This document shows, piece by piece, positions 17,186 through 24,984 of a stretch of DNA of 64,000 bases. Positions within the stretch are counted from its first letter, which is position 1. Each line of letters opens with the position of its first letter. The DNA comes from JACVRM01 sp963755085 (GTDB lineage: Bacteria > Actinomycetota > Thermoleophilia > Gaiellales > Gaiellaceae): assembly GCA_963755085.1 (NCBI GenBank), contig CAVWIN010000014.1:372001-436000 (forward strand), in the 5' to 3' direction. Under the pieces are notes generated by a model. It ran no database searches. It saw nothing but the letters and a program-made list of their open reading frames with translations, and was not told the origin of the DNA. A program made the position numbers and the translations under genes.

Positions 17186-17799
17186 GCCCGGCCGCGCTCG
17201 ACGCGGTGACCCTCGACGCATACGGCACGCTCGTCGAGCTGGACGACCACGTCGCCCGGCTCCGGCAGGCGCTCGCCGAGGCAGGCGTCGAGCGGGACGG
17301 ACACGCCGTCGAGCAGGCGTTCCTGGTCGAGGTCGAGCACTACTCGCGCCACAAGTGCGAGGGGCGCGATGCAGCAACGCTGGCGGCGCTCCGCCGCGAC
17401 TGCGCCCGCGTGTTCGTCGACGCGCTCGGCACCGACCTCGACTTCACGGACGGGCTCATGCGCGCGATCGCGTTCCGGCCGCTCCCGGGCGTCCTCGACG
17501 CTCTCGCCGCGCTGCGCGACCGCGGCCTCGCGCTCGCCGTCGTCTCGAACTGGGACTGCTCGCTCGGCGGGCGGTTGCGCGAGGCGGGGATCGAGCTCGA
17601 CGTGGCCGTGAGCTGCGCGGAGGCGGGCGCCGCGAAGCCGGACCCCGCCATCTTCGGCGTCGCCCTCGAGCGGCTCGGCATCGAGCCCGGCCGGACGCTG
17701 CACGTCGGCGACACCGCCGAGGATGAGGACGGCGCGCGGGCCGCCGGCCTCCACTTCGCGCCGGCACCGCTCGCGGCGGTGGTCGCCAGATGGAGATGA
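17182..17799 (+). CDS. HAD-superfamily hydrolase
   Basis: 205 aa from a GTG overlapping the mannosyltransferase stop by 4 nt. Motif I is VTLDAYGTL, in which the second catalytic Asp of DxD is replaced by Tyr (DAY). Motif II is VVSNWD, the motif III Lys is in GAAKPD, and motif IV is HVGDTAEDEDGA. DxY at motif I occurs in dehalogenase-like and some phosphatase HADs; without the second Asp, classical phosphatase chemistry is less certain. The cap is the alpha-helical C1 type. Substrate unknown. Confidence 0.85.
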   Translation: MSPAALDAVTLDAYGTLVELDDHVARLRQALAEAGVERDGHAVEQAFLVEVEHYSRHKCEGRDAATLAALRRDCARVFVDALGTDLDFTDGLMRAIAFRPLPGVLDALAALRDRGLALAVVSNWDCSLGGRLREAGIELDVAVSCAEAGAAKPDPAIFGVALERLGIEPGRTLHVGDTAEDEDGARAAGLHFAPAPLAAVVARWR

Positions 17800-18470
17800 C
17801 GCGGCCGCTCCCCGTCGAGGCGCGAAGCGACGGACGGCTGATCGCCTGGCTCACCATCGTCGGCCTGCTGGCCACGGCCAATTTCATCGGCAACGCCAGT
17901 GAGAGCCCGCCGAAGAACGCCGTCTTCCAGTGGTCGACGGTGGCGAATCAGGGCACGTTCATCGTGATCCTGCTCGCGATCATGCTCGCGATCGCCGGCC
18001 TCAAGGACACGCGCGCGATGTTCGCCCTCTACCGGCCCCGCTCGTGGCCGCGGGCGATCGGGCTCGGGGCCGCGCTGATCGTCGCCGTCTACGTGATCCT
18101 CGCCGTGGAGAGCCCGCTGCTCCAGCCGGGCAAGGACCAGGGGCTGACGCCGGCGGGCTGGGACTCGGGCCACGCGGCCCAATTCGCGGCCAACTTCCTC
18201 CTGATTGCCTGCTTCGTCCCGATCGTCGAGGAACTGACGTTCAGGGGCCTTGGCTTCACGCTGCTCGTGCGCTACGGCGAGTGGCCGGCGATCCTCGCGG
18301 TTGGGTTCCTGTTCGCCCTCGTCCACGGCATCCCGGCGGCGCTCCCGGTGTTCACCTTCTTCGGCGCAGGGCTCGCGTACATCCGCAACCGCACCGACAG
18401 CGTCATTCCGGGGATGTTCGTCCACGGCGTCTTCAATGCCATCGCGCTCATCGCCGCCGTCACAACCTGA
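17790..18470 (+). CDS. CPBP-family intramembrane metalloprotease
   Basis: 226 aa, about six to seven membrane helices. The three CPBP (CAAX protease / bacteriocin-processing) motifs are present: EELTFRG with the catalytic Glu pair, FALVHG with the zinc-binding His, and MFVHGVFNAIA at the end. Family members cleave membrane proteins or confer bacteriocin immunity. It overlaps the HAD gene by 10 bp. Its partner protein is unknown. Confidence 0.88.
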   Translation: MEMTRPLPVEARSDGRLIAWLTIVGLLATANFIGNASESPPKNAVFQWSTVANQGTFIVILLAIMLAIAGLKDTRAMFALYRPRSWPRAIGLGAALIVAVYVILAVESPLLQPGKDQGLTPAGWDSGHAAQFAANFLLIACFVPIVEELTFRGLGFTLLVRYGEWPAILAVGFLFALVHGIPAALPVFTFFGAGLAYIRNRTDSVIPGMFVHGVFNAIALIAAVTT

Positions 18471-18484
18471 CCGAAAGTTTGGGT

Positions 18485-18592
18485 GTGCGCCGCGTGCTCG
18501 CCGTCGCCGTGGTGTTCGCCGCCCTGCCGGTCCAGGCGGCGCTCGCCGCCGCCCCGTCCGTCACGGCCTCGAAGGCCGTGGGCGGAGGGGCG
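18485..18592 (+). pseudogene. Orphan signal-peptide coding remnant
   Basis: GTG 18485 opens a frame encoding a textbook secretion signal (RRVLAVAVVFAALPVQAALA, followed by AAPSVTASKA). After about 36 codons it runs into the antisense of the bifunctional nuclease gene and has no plausible mature domain. The codon pattern is convincing only up to about 18,592. The likely explanation is that the body of a secreted-protein gene was deleted, with the junction at the nuclease gene's 3' end. Confidence 0.4.
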
Positions 18593-19087
18593 CTACTCCT
18601 CTTCTTCGACGGCGAACTCGTCCGGGGTGACGTTCTCGAGGAACTTGCGGAAGTCGGAGACGATCTCCTCCTCGTTGACCTCCTCGCCCTCGAACTCGAT
18701 CGCGGACTCCTCGATCACGCGCTCGGCGGCGAAGATCGGGGCGTCGGCGCGGACGGCCAGCGCGATCGCGTCGGACGGCCGCGAGTCGATCTCGATCTCG
18801 GAGCCGTTCTGCTGGACGGTGATCGACGCGTAGAAGGTGTTGTCCTTCAGCTCGGTAACGGTAATGCGGACGACCTGCGCCTCAAGCTGCTCGAGCGTGT
18901 CGGCGAAGAGGTCGTGTGTCATCGGCCGCGGGGTGGACGCGCCCTGGAGCTTCATGAGGATCGCGGCCGCCTCCGGCTGGCCAATCCAGATAGGCAGGTA
19001 GCGATTACCATCCGCCGTCTTCAGCAGCACGATCGGCTGTTTGCCGACCAGATCGAAGCTCACCCCGTAGATGACCATCTCCTGCAT
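18593..19087 (-). CDS. Bifunctional nuclease family protein (DUF151)
   Basis: About 164 aa from ATG 19087 (MQEMVIYGV); an in-frame TTG at 19126 would add 13 residues. The DUF151 core is clear: KQPIVLLKTADGNRYLPIWIG, then EAAAILMKLQG, PRPMTHDLF and the IEIDSRPSDAIALAVRADAPIF signature. The plant homologue is a bifunctional nuclease; bacterial members are widespread but little studied. The C-terminal tail is unusually acidic, ending in a run of Glu. A TAACAT box (19106-19101) would give a 7-nt leader, which supports the ATG. Confidence 0.85.
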   Translation of the reverse strand: MQEMVIYGVSFDLVGKQPIVLLKTADGNRYLPIWIGQPEAAAILMKLQGASTPRPMTHDLFADTLEQLEAQVVRITVTELKDNTFYASITVQQNGSEIEIDSRPSDAIALAVRADAPIFAAERVIEESAIEFEGEEVNEEEIVSDFRKFLENVTPDEFAVEEEE

Positions 19088-19162
19088 GACGACTGTTCTG
19101 ATGTTAGCGAGGCGCCTGTCGGACAAACGGTGGTGTGCGGGGCTTAACAGGCGGGCGCTGGC

Positions 19163-19168
19163 TACAAT
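19163..19168 (+). promoter_or_regulatory. -10 element of tRNA-Ile
   Basis: TACAAT, one base from consensus, predicts a start near 19,175, six bases before the tRNA. No good -35 lies at 16-18 nt; TTAACA at 19144-19149 is only 13 nt away. Confidence 0.55.
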
Positions 19169-19180
19169 CCCGACCCGCGC

Positions 19181-19254
19181 GGGCGATTAGCTCAGCTGGT
19201 TAGAGCGCCGCTCTGATAAGGCGGAGGTCCCTGGTTCGAGTCCAGGATCGCCCA
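19181..19254 (+). tRNA. tRNA-Ile (anticodon GAT)
   Basis: 74 nt. The 7-bp acceptor stem GGGCGAT/ATCGCCC closes perfectly. The D arm, the anticodon arm with CTGATAA (anticodon GAT, pairing with ATC/ATT), the variable loop and the T arm with GGTTCGAGTCC are all present. The discriminator is A and the 3' CCA is not encoded. This isoacceptor is often in rRNA operons; here it is alone, with the Cj0069-type gene starting six bases after it. Confidence 0.97.
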
Positions 19255-19260
19255 CTCCCG

Positions 19261-20304
19261 TTGCCTGGACGACCGCCTCGGATCGGCCTGCTCTGGCGGG
19301 CCGAGTGGGACCCTCCCGACGCGGCCCGTCCCCGCCTACATGCGATGTTCGATGCCTTTGCAGCGCTCGGCGTCGGCGCGGAGCCGGTCGTGTACTCCGA
19401 CGAACGCGTGGACACGGTTCGCGATCTGGTGCTCGGCCTCGACGGCGTGCTCGTCTGGGTGAACCCGGTCGAGCAGGGGCTCGACCGCTCACGCCTCGAC
19501 CAGCTGCTCCGCGAAGCGGCCGCTGCCGGCGTCTGGGTCAGCGCGCACCCGGACGTGATTCTCCGCATGGCGACCAAGCAGGTGCTCGTCGACACCGCCT
19601 CGATGAGCTGGAGCGCGGAGACCCGCATGTACAGCTCACTCGACGAGCTGGGCGAGCACCTGCCGCGGCGGCTTGCCGGCGGCCCCGTCGTGCTGAAGCA
19701 GCACCGCGGCATGGGCGGCGAGGGCGTGTGGAAGGTCGAGCTCGACCCGGGAGGCGTGCGCGTCCAGCACGCCGCGAAGGGCGCGGCGTCGTTCGTCGAG
19801 CCGCTCGATGCCTTCCTCGACCGCTGCCGGCCGTATTTTGCGGGCGACGGCCTGATGGTCGAGCAGCCGTTCCAGCCACGGCTCGCCGAGGGGATGATCC
19901 GCGCCTACCTCTGCCGGGACGAGGTGGTCGGCTTCGCGCACCAGTACCCGCGCGGCCTCCTCGACCCGGAGCTCGCCGCAACCTTGCCGGCCGAGAAGGT
20001 CTTCAAGCCACCGACGGCCTACATGGAGCTCCGCAGGCGGCTGGAGGCCCGGTGGGTACCCGAGCTCCAGGCGATCGTCGGCGTCGAGCGTGGCCGGCTG
20101 CCCGTGATCTGGGACGCCGACTTCCTGCTCGGGCGAGACGACGCGTACGTCCTCTGCGAGATCAACGCGAGCTCGGCCTTCTCGTTCCCCGAGTTCGCCA
20201 TGCCCGCCGTCGCGCGGGCGACCCTTCAGGCGCTCTTGGCGGCGCGGACTGAAGCTCGCTCGAGCGCCTCGGCCAGCTCGGCGAGATCCCAGCGGTCGGT
20301 GTAG
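19261..20304 (+). CDS. Cj0069 family ATP-grasp-like protein
   Basis: 347 aa from a TTG six bases after the tRNA. The order is a Rossmann-like N-terminal domain (IGLLWRAEWDPP), then SAHPDVILRMATKQVL, the ATP-grasp lysine loop VVLKQHRGMGGEGVWKV, a central VEQPFQPRLAEGMIRAYLC and a C-terminal metal site in CEINASSAFSFPE. ATP-grasp enzymes ligate a carboxylate to an amine or thiol; the substrate of this family is not known to me. No ribosome binding site can fit between tRNA and start, so the mRNA is probably created by tRNA 3' processing. Its last 79 bp are antisense to parB. Confidence 0.75.
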   Translation: MPGRPPRIGLLWRAEWDPPDAARPRLHAMFDAFAALGVGAEPVVYSDERVDTVRDLVLGLDGVLVWVNPVEQGLDRSRLDQLLREAAAAGVWVSAHPDVILRMATKQVLVDTASMSWSAETRMYSSLDELGEHLPRRLAGGPVVLKQHRGMGGEGVWKVELDPGGVRVQHAAKGAASFVEPLDAFLDRCRPYFAGDGLMVEQPFQPRLAEGMIRAYLCRDEVVGFAHQYPRGLLDPELAATLPAEKVFKPPTAYMELRRRLEARWVPELQAIVGVERGRLPVIWDADFLLGRDDAYVLCEINASSAFSFPEFAMPAVARATLQALLAARTEARSSASASSARSQRSV

Positions 20305-21086
20305 GGGATCTCGATCCGCCCCGGCCGCACGGACGCCTCGCGGCCGAGCCATCCTTTGACCGCCTCACCCACCCGCTCCGCGAGCGCCGGGTCGACCGAC
20401 GACCGGCCCTTCTGCGGCTTGCGCCGGGCACCCGCCCATCGGGCGGCACGCTCCGCAGCGCGAACCGACATGCCGCTGCGCACGATCTGGCGTGCAAGCT
20501 TCCGCCGGCCCTCGTGATCCGGAACCGCCAGCACCGCGCGTGCATGGCCCTCCGTGAGCTCGCCGCGCTCGAGCATGGCGAGCACGTCGTCGGGCAGCTC
20601 AAGCAGCCGCAGCCGGTTGGAGACCGTCGGCTTCGCCTTGCCAACTCGGTCGGCCACCTCGCCAAGCGAGAGGTCGAACTCGTCGACGAGCACGGCGTAG
20701 GCGCGCGACTCCTCGACCGGGGACAGCTGCTCACGCGCCACGTTCTCGACCAGGCCGAGCAGGAGTGCGTCGCGATCGTCGGCCTCGCGCACGATCGCCG
20801 GGACGGTCGGCAGCCCGGCCTCCTGGGCAGCGCGCCAGCGGCGCTCGCCGGCGATGAGCTCGTAGCCGCCGGCTTCGCGCTGCCTGACGACGACCGGCTG
20901 GATAAGCCCCTGGGCGCGGACTGACTCGGCGAGGCCGCTCGTCGCCTCCTGCTCGAACCGGCGCCGCGGCTGGCGCGGGTTCGCGTGAATCATCTCCACG
21001 GGCATGTGCATCAGCTGCAGCTCGGAGCCTCCGCCGATCAGCACCTCGAAGCCGCGGCCGAGGCCGCGCCGGGCGGGCTCGCTCAC
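20226..21086 (-). CDS. parB: Chromosome-partitioning protein ParB
   Basis: 286 aa from a GTG overlapping the parA stop (GTGA). The N-terminal CTPase domain has NPRQPRRRF, GLIQPVVVR and the arginine-rich AGERRWRAA patch. A central helix-turn-helix (LSLGEVADRVGKAKPTVSNRLRLL) binds parS, and a C-terminal dimer domain follows. ParB loads on parS near the origin and works with ParA and SMC in segregation. The 3' end overlaps the convergent ATP-grasp gene by 79 bp. No perfect parS is seen in the window. Confidence 0.96.
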   Translation of the reverse strand: MSEPARRGLGRGFEVLIGGGSELQLMHMPVEMIHANPRQPRRRFEQEATSGLAESVRAQGLIQPVVVRQREAGGYELIAGERRWRAAQEAGLPTVPAIVREADDRDALLLGLVENVAREQLSPVEESRAYAVLVDEFDLSLGEVADRVGKAKPTVSNRLRLLELPDDVLAMLERGELTEGHARAVLAVPDHEGRRKLARQIVRSGMSVRAAERAARWAGARRKPQKGRSSVDPALAERVGEAVKGWLGREASVRPGRIEIPYTDRWDLAELAEALERASVRAAKSA

Positions 21087-21895
21087 GAGCGGTCTCCCGC
21101 GAGCGCGAGCTCGGTCGCCTCGGCGCTCTCGCGCTGCTGCGCGACGCGCTCGATCAGCTCGTTGGCGGCATCCCAGTAGGCGGCCGCCCCGGCTGAGCGG
21201 CGGTCGTAGTGGATCACCGGCAGCCCGTGGCTCGGCGCCTCGGCGAGGCGAACGGAGCGCGGGATGCGCGCGCGGAAGAGCAGGTCGCCGAGGTGGCGGT
21301 CGAGCTCGGTTGCGACGTCCGCCGACAGCCGCGTCCGGCCGTCCATCATCGTCAGAACGACGCCGGCAATGGCGAGGCGCGGATTGAGCTTCGCGCGCAG
21401 GACGCTGATCGTCTGCAGCAGCTGCGCCAGGCCCTCCATGGCGTAGTACTCGGCCTGCACCGGCACGAGCACGCGGTCGGCGGCGGCGAGCGCGTTCACG
21501 GTCAGCGGCCCGAGCGACGGGGGGCAGTCGACGAAGATGAACCCGTAGCGGTCGCGCGCCGGCGCCAGCGCGTCGGCCAGGTACCGCTCGCTCGCGTCGC
21601 GGCGCCCGAGCTCGGCGGCCGAGCCAGCGAGGTCGGGACTGGCCGGCACCGTATCCAGGTTCGCGAAGCGCGTGTGCTGGACGACGGAGTCGAGCGCGAC
21701 GCCGTCGAGCAGGTCCGCGGTCGACGGCTCCAACCGCTCCAGTCCGAGCCCCGAAGTGGCGTTCGCCTGCGGGTCGAGGTCGACCACGAGCACGCGCTCT
21801 CCGGCCTCGGCGAGACAGGCGGCGAGATTGACGGCCGTCGTGGTCTTGCCGACGCCGCCCTTCTGGTTCGCAAGGGCGTAGATCGTCCCGGCCAC
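21083..21895 (-). CDS. parA: Chromosome-partitioning ATPase ParA
   Basis: 270 aa from GTG 21895, chosen because the deviant Walker A motif NQKGGVGKTTTAVNLA follows directly; the open frame extends upstream only as a shadow of rsmG. Walker B is FIFVDCPPSLG, and VLVPVQAEYYAMEGL is typical. ParA forms ATP-dependent gradients on the nucleoid that move ParB-parS complexes. It is coupled to parB by a 4-nt overlap. Confidence 0.96.
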   Translation of the reverse strand: MAGTIYALANQKGGVGKTTTAVNLAACLAEAGERVLVVDLDPQANATSGLGLERLEPSTADLLDGVALDSVVQHTRFANLDTVPASPDLAGSAAELGRRDASERYLADALAPARDRYGFIFVDCPPSLGPLTVNALAAADRVLVPVQAEYYAMEGLAQLLQTISVLRAKLNPRLAIAGVVLTMMDGRTRLSADVATELDRHLGDLLFRARIPRSVRLAEAPSHGLPVIHYDRRSAGAAAYWDAANELIERVAQQRESAEATELALAGDRS

Positions 21896-21909
21896 GCGGC
21901 GCAGGGTAC

Positions 21910-22494
21910 TTACGCGAGAGGACGTTTCCGGGCGGCGCCCGGGCGGCGCGGGAAGCCGGGCGGCGTGGGCTCGAGCTTTGCGATCACGAGCAGCGCCCGG
22001 GTGTCCGAGACCGGCACGACCCGGGCCTTGCTGCCGCCCACACGGCTCGCCACGGCCGACACGCGATCGACATCCACATCCGCGGCCACGTAGAGGACGA
22101 CGATTCCGCCCGGCCGCACAAGCGGCAGGCACCACTCCACTGCGACGGGCGGCTCCGCGAGCGCCTTCGCCACCGCCACGCCCCACGCGTCGGCCTCCTG
22201 TTCCTCGGCGCGCCCGTGGAGTACCCGGACGTTCGGGAACTCGCCTGCGACCTGTCGGAGGAAGTCGCACTTCCGGTCGGCGGCCTCGAGCAGCGTCACC
22301 TCGCGCTCTGGAAACGCCGCGGCGAGCGGGATCCCCGGCGCGCCGCCGCCGGAGCCGACGTCGACGACCGGGCCATCCGACCCGCCCACCACGTCCGCCG
22401 CGGCGAGGCTGTCCACCACGTGCTGGCGGTAGGCCGCCGCGTGATCGCTGATGCTGGTCAGGCCCGGCGTCTCGAGCAGTGCGTCGAGCCACAC
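21910..22494 (-). CDS. rsmG: 16S rRNA (guanine-527-N7)-methyltransferase RsmG
   Basis: 194 aa from GTG. The SAM-binding core VVDVGSGGGAPGIPLA, followed by VTLLEAADRKCDFL, and the N-terminal RHLLDSL-like segment (RQHVVDSLAAADV) identify RsmG/GidB. It methylates G527 of 16S rRNA; loss in other bacteria gives low-level streptomycin resistance. The protein is slightly shorter than the usual 205-240 aa at the N-terminus. It sits 16 nt after jag and 14 nt before parA in the conserved origin-proximal operon. Confidence 0.95.
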   Translation of the reverse strand: MWLDALLETPGLTSISDHAAAYRQHVVDSLAAADVVGGSDGPVVDVGSGGGAPGIPLAAAFPEREVTLLEAADRKCDFLRQVAGEFPNVRVLHGRAEEQEADAWGVAVAKALAEPPVAVEWCLPLVRPGGIVVLYVAADVDVDRVSAVASRVGGSKARVVPVSDTRALLVIAKLEPTPPGFPRRPGAARKRPLA

Positions 22495-22510
22495 CGCGAG
22501 CCGGGGGTCG

Positions 22511-23173
22511 TTACTCGGCTGGGAGCGAGACGACGACGTAGCGGTTCGGCTCCGTGCCCTCGCTCCGCGTCTCGAGCCCGAGCTCCTTCAGATGGACGTG
22601 CACGATCTTCCGCTCGACGGCCGTCATCGGCTCGAGCGACACCTCCTCGCCGCTCGAACGCACGCGCGAGGCGGTCCGCTCGGCCAGCGTCTCGAGCGTC
22701 GCCTTCCGCCGGGCGCGGTACCCGGCAGCGTCGACGATGACCGGCTTGTACTCGTCGCTCCGATGGATGATCGCGTTGACCAGGTACTGGAGAGCGTCGA
22801 TCGTCTGGCCGTGGCGGCCGATCACGGGGCCGAGGTCGCCGCCGGTCAGCGTGACCGTCACGGCCTCGTCGTCCTCCTGGACCGACACCGCGGCGTCAAG
22901 CTCCAGCCCGGCAACGACCTCCACCAGGATCTCGCGCACTCGCGAGGAGAGCGGCCCGGCAGCCTCTTCGCCGGCCGGCACCGAATCGTCGAGGTCGAGT
23001 GAGGCGATCACGCGCGCGGGCGCGTACCCGACCCCGAGCAGGCCCCGCTCTCCCTCGGAGACGACCTGGAAGCGGACGCTCGCCTTGTCGAGCCCGGGCG
23101 CCAGGCGCTCGAGCTCGCGCACCGCGGCCCACTTCGCCTCGCCGACCGTCTCACCGGTGGCTTCGACCTCCAC
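22511..23173 (-). CDS. jag: Jag / SpoIIIJ-associated RNA-binding protein
   Basis: 220 aa from a GTG that shares its first base with the yidC stop. An N-terminal Jag_N domain (residues 1-50, with GLLGVGYAPARV), a KH domain (about 75-145, GRHGQTIDALQYLVN) and a C-terminal R3H domain (ERKIVHVHLKEL) occur in order. Jag/KhpB homologues bind RNA and affect cell division and elongation in Gram-positive bacteria. The position behind yidC is the standard one. Confidence 0.95.
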   Translation of the reverse strand: MEVEATGETVGEAKWAAVRELERLAPGLDKASVRFQVVSEGERGLLGVGYAPARVIASLDLDDSVPAGEEAAGPLSSRVREILVEVVAGLELDAAVSVQEDDEAVTVTLTGGDLGPVIGRHGQTIDALQYLVNAIIHRSDEYKPVIVDAAGYRARRKATLETLAERTASRVRSSGEEVSLEPMTAVERKIVHVHLKELGLETRSEGTEPNRYVVVSLPAE

Positions 23174-24009
23174 TAACGCCTCGCGCGGTTTTGCTTCTTG
23201 CGCTTCACGCGGCGGGGCGCCGCCGGAGAGGCAGCCGCCTGCGCAGTGGCCGGCGCGGGCGCCTGGCTACCGCGGGCACCGCCGGGCGGTGTCCGGGACG
23301 AGCGCTTCTCGGTCGCGGTGACGTTGCGCGGCACCAGCCGCCGCGTCACGAGCCCCTGGCCCACCGTCCACAGGTTCGTCGTCACCCAGTAGAGGAGCAG
23401 GCCGGCCGGGAACACGACGCTGCCGCTGACGATGAAGAACACGAACCCGAGCGGCAGAACCATGAACAGGATCCGCTGGGTCTTGTCCATCGTGGTCGAC
23501 ATGAAGTACGTCGACGCCACCTGGCTGCCGGCGTAGATGGCGATCAGCAGGTAGCCGGACCAGTGGGCCGTGATGTTGTCGGTGATGTTCGGGACGAGGT
23601 GCAGCCAGCCCAGGTCGGAGCCCGGGTAGTCCTTGAGCACCGTCTTCTCGAAGTTCTTGAGGACGAAGTAGAGCGCAAAGAAGATCGGGATCTGGACCAG
23701 CATCGGCAGGCACGAGGCAGCCGGGTTGATCTGGCGCTCCCGGTAGAACTTCATGAGCTCCTCGTTCTGCTTCTGCTTGTCGCCCTTGTACTTCTTCTGG
23801 ATCTCCTTCATCTCCGGCAGAAAGGCCTGCATCCGCTGCATCGAGTGGATCTGCCGGACGGTGAGCGGGACGAGGGCGAGCCGGACGATGATCGTGAGGA
23901 CGACGATCGACCAGGCCCACGTCAGGCCGACATCCGTGTACAGGTGGATGAGCATCCACCGGAGCGGACGCTCGAGCGGGTCGAGGATGGACAGGAGCGG
24001 AAGGATCAC
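23173..24009 (-). CDS. yidC: Membrane protein insertase YidC
   Basis: 278 aa from GTG 24009, which overlaps the yidD stop; sequence further upstream is a shadow of yidD. A short N-terminal form without the large periplasmic domain of proteobacteria, with about five membrane helices. The hydrophilic-groove helix region is WSIVVLTIIVRLALVPLTV, with the catalytic Arg, followed by the charged hairpin EIQKKYKGDKQKQNEEL and INPAASCLPMLVQIPIFFALY. The tail is highly basic (RRVKRKKQNRARR) and may contact ribosomes. It inserts membrane proteins with or without SecYEG. Confidence 0.96.
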   Translation of the reverse strand: MILPLLSILDPLERPLRWMLIHLYTDVGLTWAWSIVVLTIIVRLALVPLTVRQIHSMQRMQAFLPEMKEIQKKYKGDKQKQNEELMKFYRERQINPAASCLPMLVQIPIFFALYFVLKNFEKTVLKDYPGSDLGWLHLVPNITDNITAHWSGYLLIAIYAGSQVASTYFMSTTMDKTQRILFMVLPLGFVFFIVSGSVVFPAGLLLYWVTTNLWTVGQGLVTRRLVPRNVTATEKRSSRTPPGGARGSQAPAPATAQAAASPAAPRRVKRKKQNRARR

Positions 24010-24263
24010 GAGCGACTCCGGAAGAGCGTCTGATCGCAGACGTGGTCGACGCCGCCGTGGCTCCACGGGTTGCAGCGGAGCAGCCGCCAGCCGGTGAGGA
24101 CACTCCCGCGCACGAGGCCGTACTGCTTCAGCGCGTCGATCGCGTAGCGCGAGCACGACGGGTGGTACTTACAGCTCGCCGGGAAGAGCGTGCCGAGCGT
24201 GTAGCGGTACGCGAGCACGAGACCGACACCGGCGTATCCGGGCAGGCGGAGGATCCGGCTCAC
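24006..24263 (-). CDS. yidD: Membrane protein insertion efficiency factor YidD
   Basis: 85 aa from GTG 24263, overlapping the rnpA stop (GTGA). The family signature is complete: FPASCKYHPSCSRYAIDALKQYG, with its three cysteines, followed by WRLLRCNPWSHGGVD. YidD is a small amphipathic membrane-associated protein assisting YidC-dependent insertion. Order rnpA-yidD-yidC with overlapping ends is conserved across bacteria. Confidence 0.95.
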   Translation of the reverse strand: MSRILRLPGYAGVGLVLAYRYTLGTLFPASCKYHPSCSRYAIDALKQYGLVRGSVLTGWRLLRCNPWSHGGVDHVCDQTLFRSRS

Positions 24264-24610
24264 GGCGTCGCCTGCTCCAGCGCCTCGCCGATACGTGCGG
24301 AAAGCCAGTCGAGCCCGTTGCTCTCGGCCGCCTCGGCGATGCCCGGGCGCGCGAGCAGGATGTAGTCGCGGCCGGGAGTGGCCCGCTCGAGCTGCACACG
24401 CCACGCCTCGCGGAGCTGCCGCTTCACGCGGTTGCGCACGACGGCGGGGCCGACCTTACGGGGGACGGCGATGCCGACGCGCGGGTCGGCGTCACGGTCG
24501 TCCGAGCGCTCGAACCAGTAAAGGACGAGCGCACGGGTCGACACCGACTTGCCCTGGCGGTAGACGGCGTCGAAGTCGCGGGAGCGGGAGAGGCGGTGCC
24601 TGCGTTGCAC
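24260..24610 (-). CDS. rnpA: Ribonuclease P protein component
   Basis: 116 aa from GTG 24610, which begins QRRHRLSRSRDFDAVYRQG; the open frame upstream only shadows rpmH. The RNR motif RNRVKRQLREAWR and the GIAVPRKVGPAVV strand are diagnostic. It is the basic protein cofactor of RNase P, which trims tRNA 5' ends. It lies 26 nt downstream of rpmH. Confidence 0.95.
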   Translation of the reverse strand: MQRRHRLSRSRDFDAVYRQGKSVSTRALVLYWFERSDDRDADPRVGIAVPRKVGPAVVRNRVKRQLREAWRVQLERATPGRDYILLARPGIAEAAESNGLDWLSARIGEALEQATP

Positions 24611-24636
24611 GGGGGTCGGGAGTGGCTCCCTGGCCG

Positions 24637-24771
24637 TCAGGCGGACAGCCGCTTCCGCCCGCGCGCGCGGCGGCGCTTCAGGATCATCCGGCCGGCGCGG
24701 GTCGACATGCGTGCGCGGAAGCCGTGCTTGCGCTTCCGGCGGCGGACGTTGGGCTGGTACGTGCGCTTCAT
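24637..24771 (-). CDS. rpmH: 50S ribosomal protein L34
   Basis: 44 aa, found by reading the minus strand from ATG 24771: it begins MKRTYQPNVRRRKRKHGFRA and continues through a SerThrArgAlaGly step to the Arg/Lys-rich end RGRKRLSA. L34 is a small basic protein of the large subunit. An AGAGGA ribosome binding site lies just upstream. First gene of the rpmH-rnpA-yidD-yidC-jag-rsmG-parA-parB run. Confidence 0.97.
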   Translation of the reverse strand: MKRTYQPNVRRRKRKHGFRARMSTRAGRMILKRRRARGRKRLSA

Positions 24772-24819
24772 CTGCGTCCTCTGAAGAGTGAGCAGGCGCC
24801 GGTCGGCGCCCGGCCGAAA

Positions 24820-24825
24820 AGTATA
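24820..24825 (-). promoter_or_regulatory. -10 element of the rpmH operon
   Basis: TATACT on the minus strand (24825-24820), one mismatch from consensus, predicts a start near 24,813 and a 41-nt leader before rpmH. The expected -35 region overlaps the DnaA box at 24,847-24,855, which would let DnaA repress this operon. Confidence 0.55.
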
Positions 24826-24840
24826 GAGAACGGGTCACTC

Positions 24841-24984
24841 TCTCCCTTGTCCACAGACCCGGAAAGAGCCGCAAACTCCGGGAAACCCGCCTCTGAAGAC
24901 GCGCCGTTTCCACAGGTGTTGAGAGTTGTGTGGACGAATCTTTTTCCCTGTAAATCAGCGGTTTTTGATGCGATCTATGCACCG
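24841..24984. other. oriC: Putative chromosomal origin of replication (oriC) between rpmH and dnaA
   Basis: Three DnaA-box-like 9-mers occur in 91 bp: TTGTCCACA at 24,847-24,855 (the high-GC consensus), GTTTCCACA at 24,906-24,914 (related, plus strand) and TCGTCCACA on the minus strand at 24,937-24,929 (one mismatch). Immediately downstream, about 24,936-24,980 is strikingly AT-rich for this genome, with two T-runs, a plausible unwinding element. The rpmH-dnaA intergenic space is a standard oriC location. Fewer boxes than in many actinobacterial origins, so more relaxed boxes probably exist. Confidence 0.7.

Noticed and set aside
24260..24982. A longer RnpA extending over oriC
   Set aside because: The extra N-terminus overlaps rpmH and the intergenic region; family homology starts at the GTG at 24,610.
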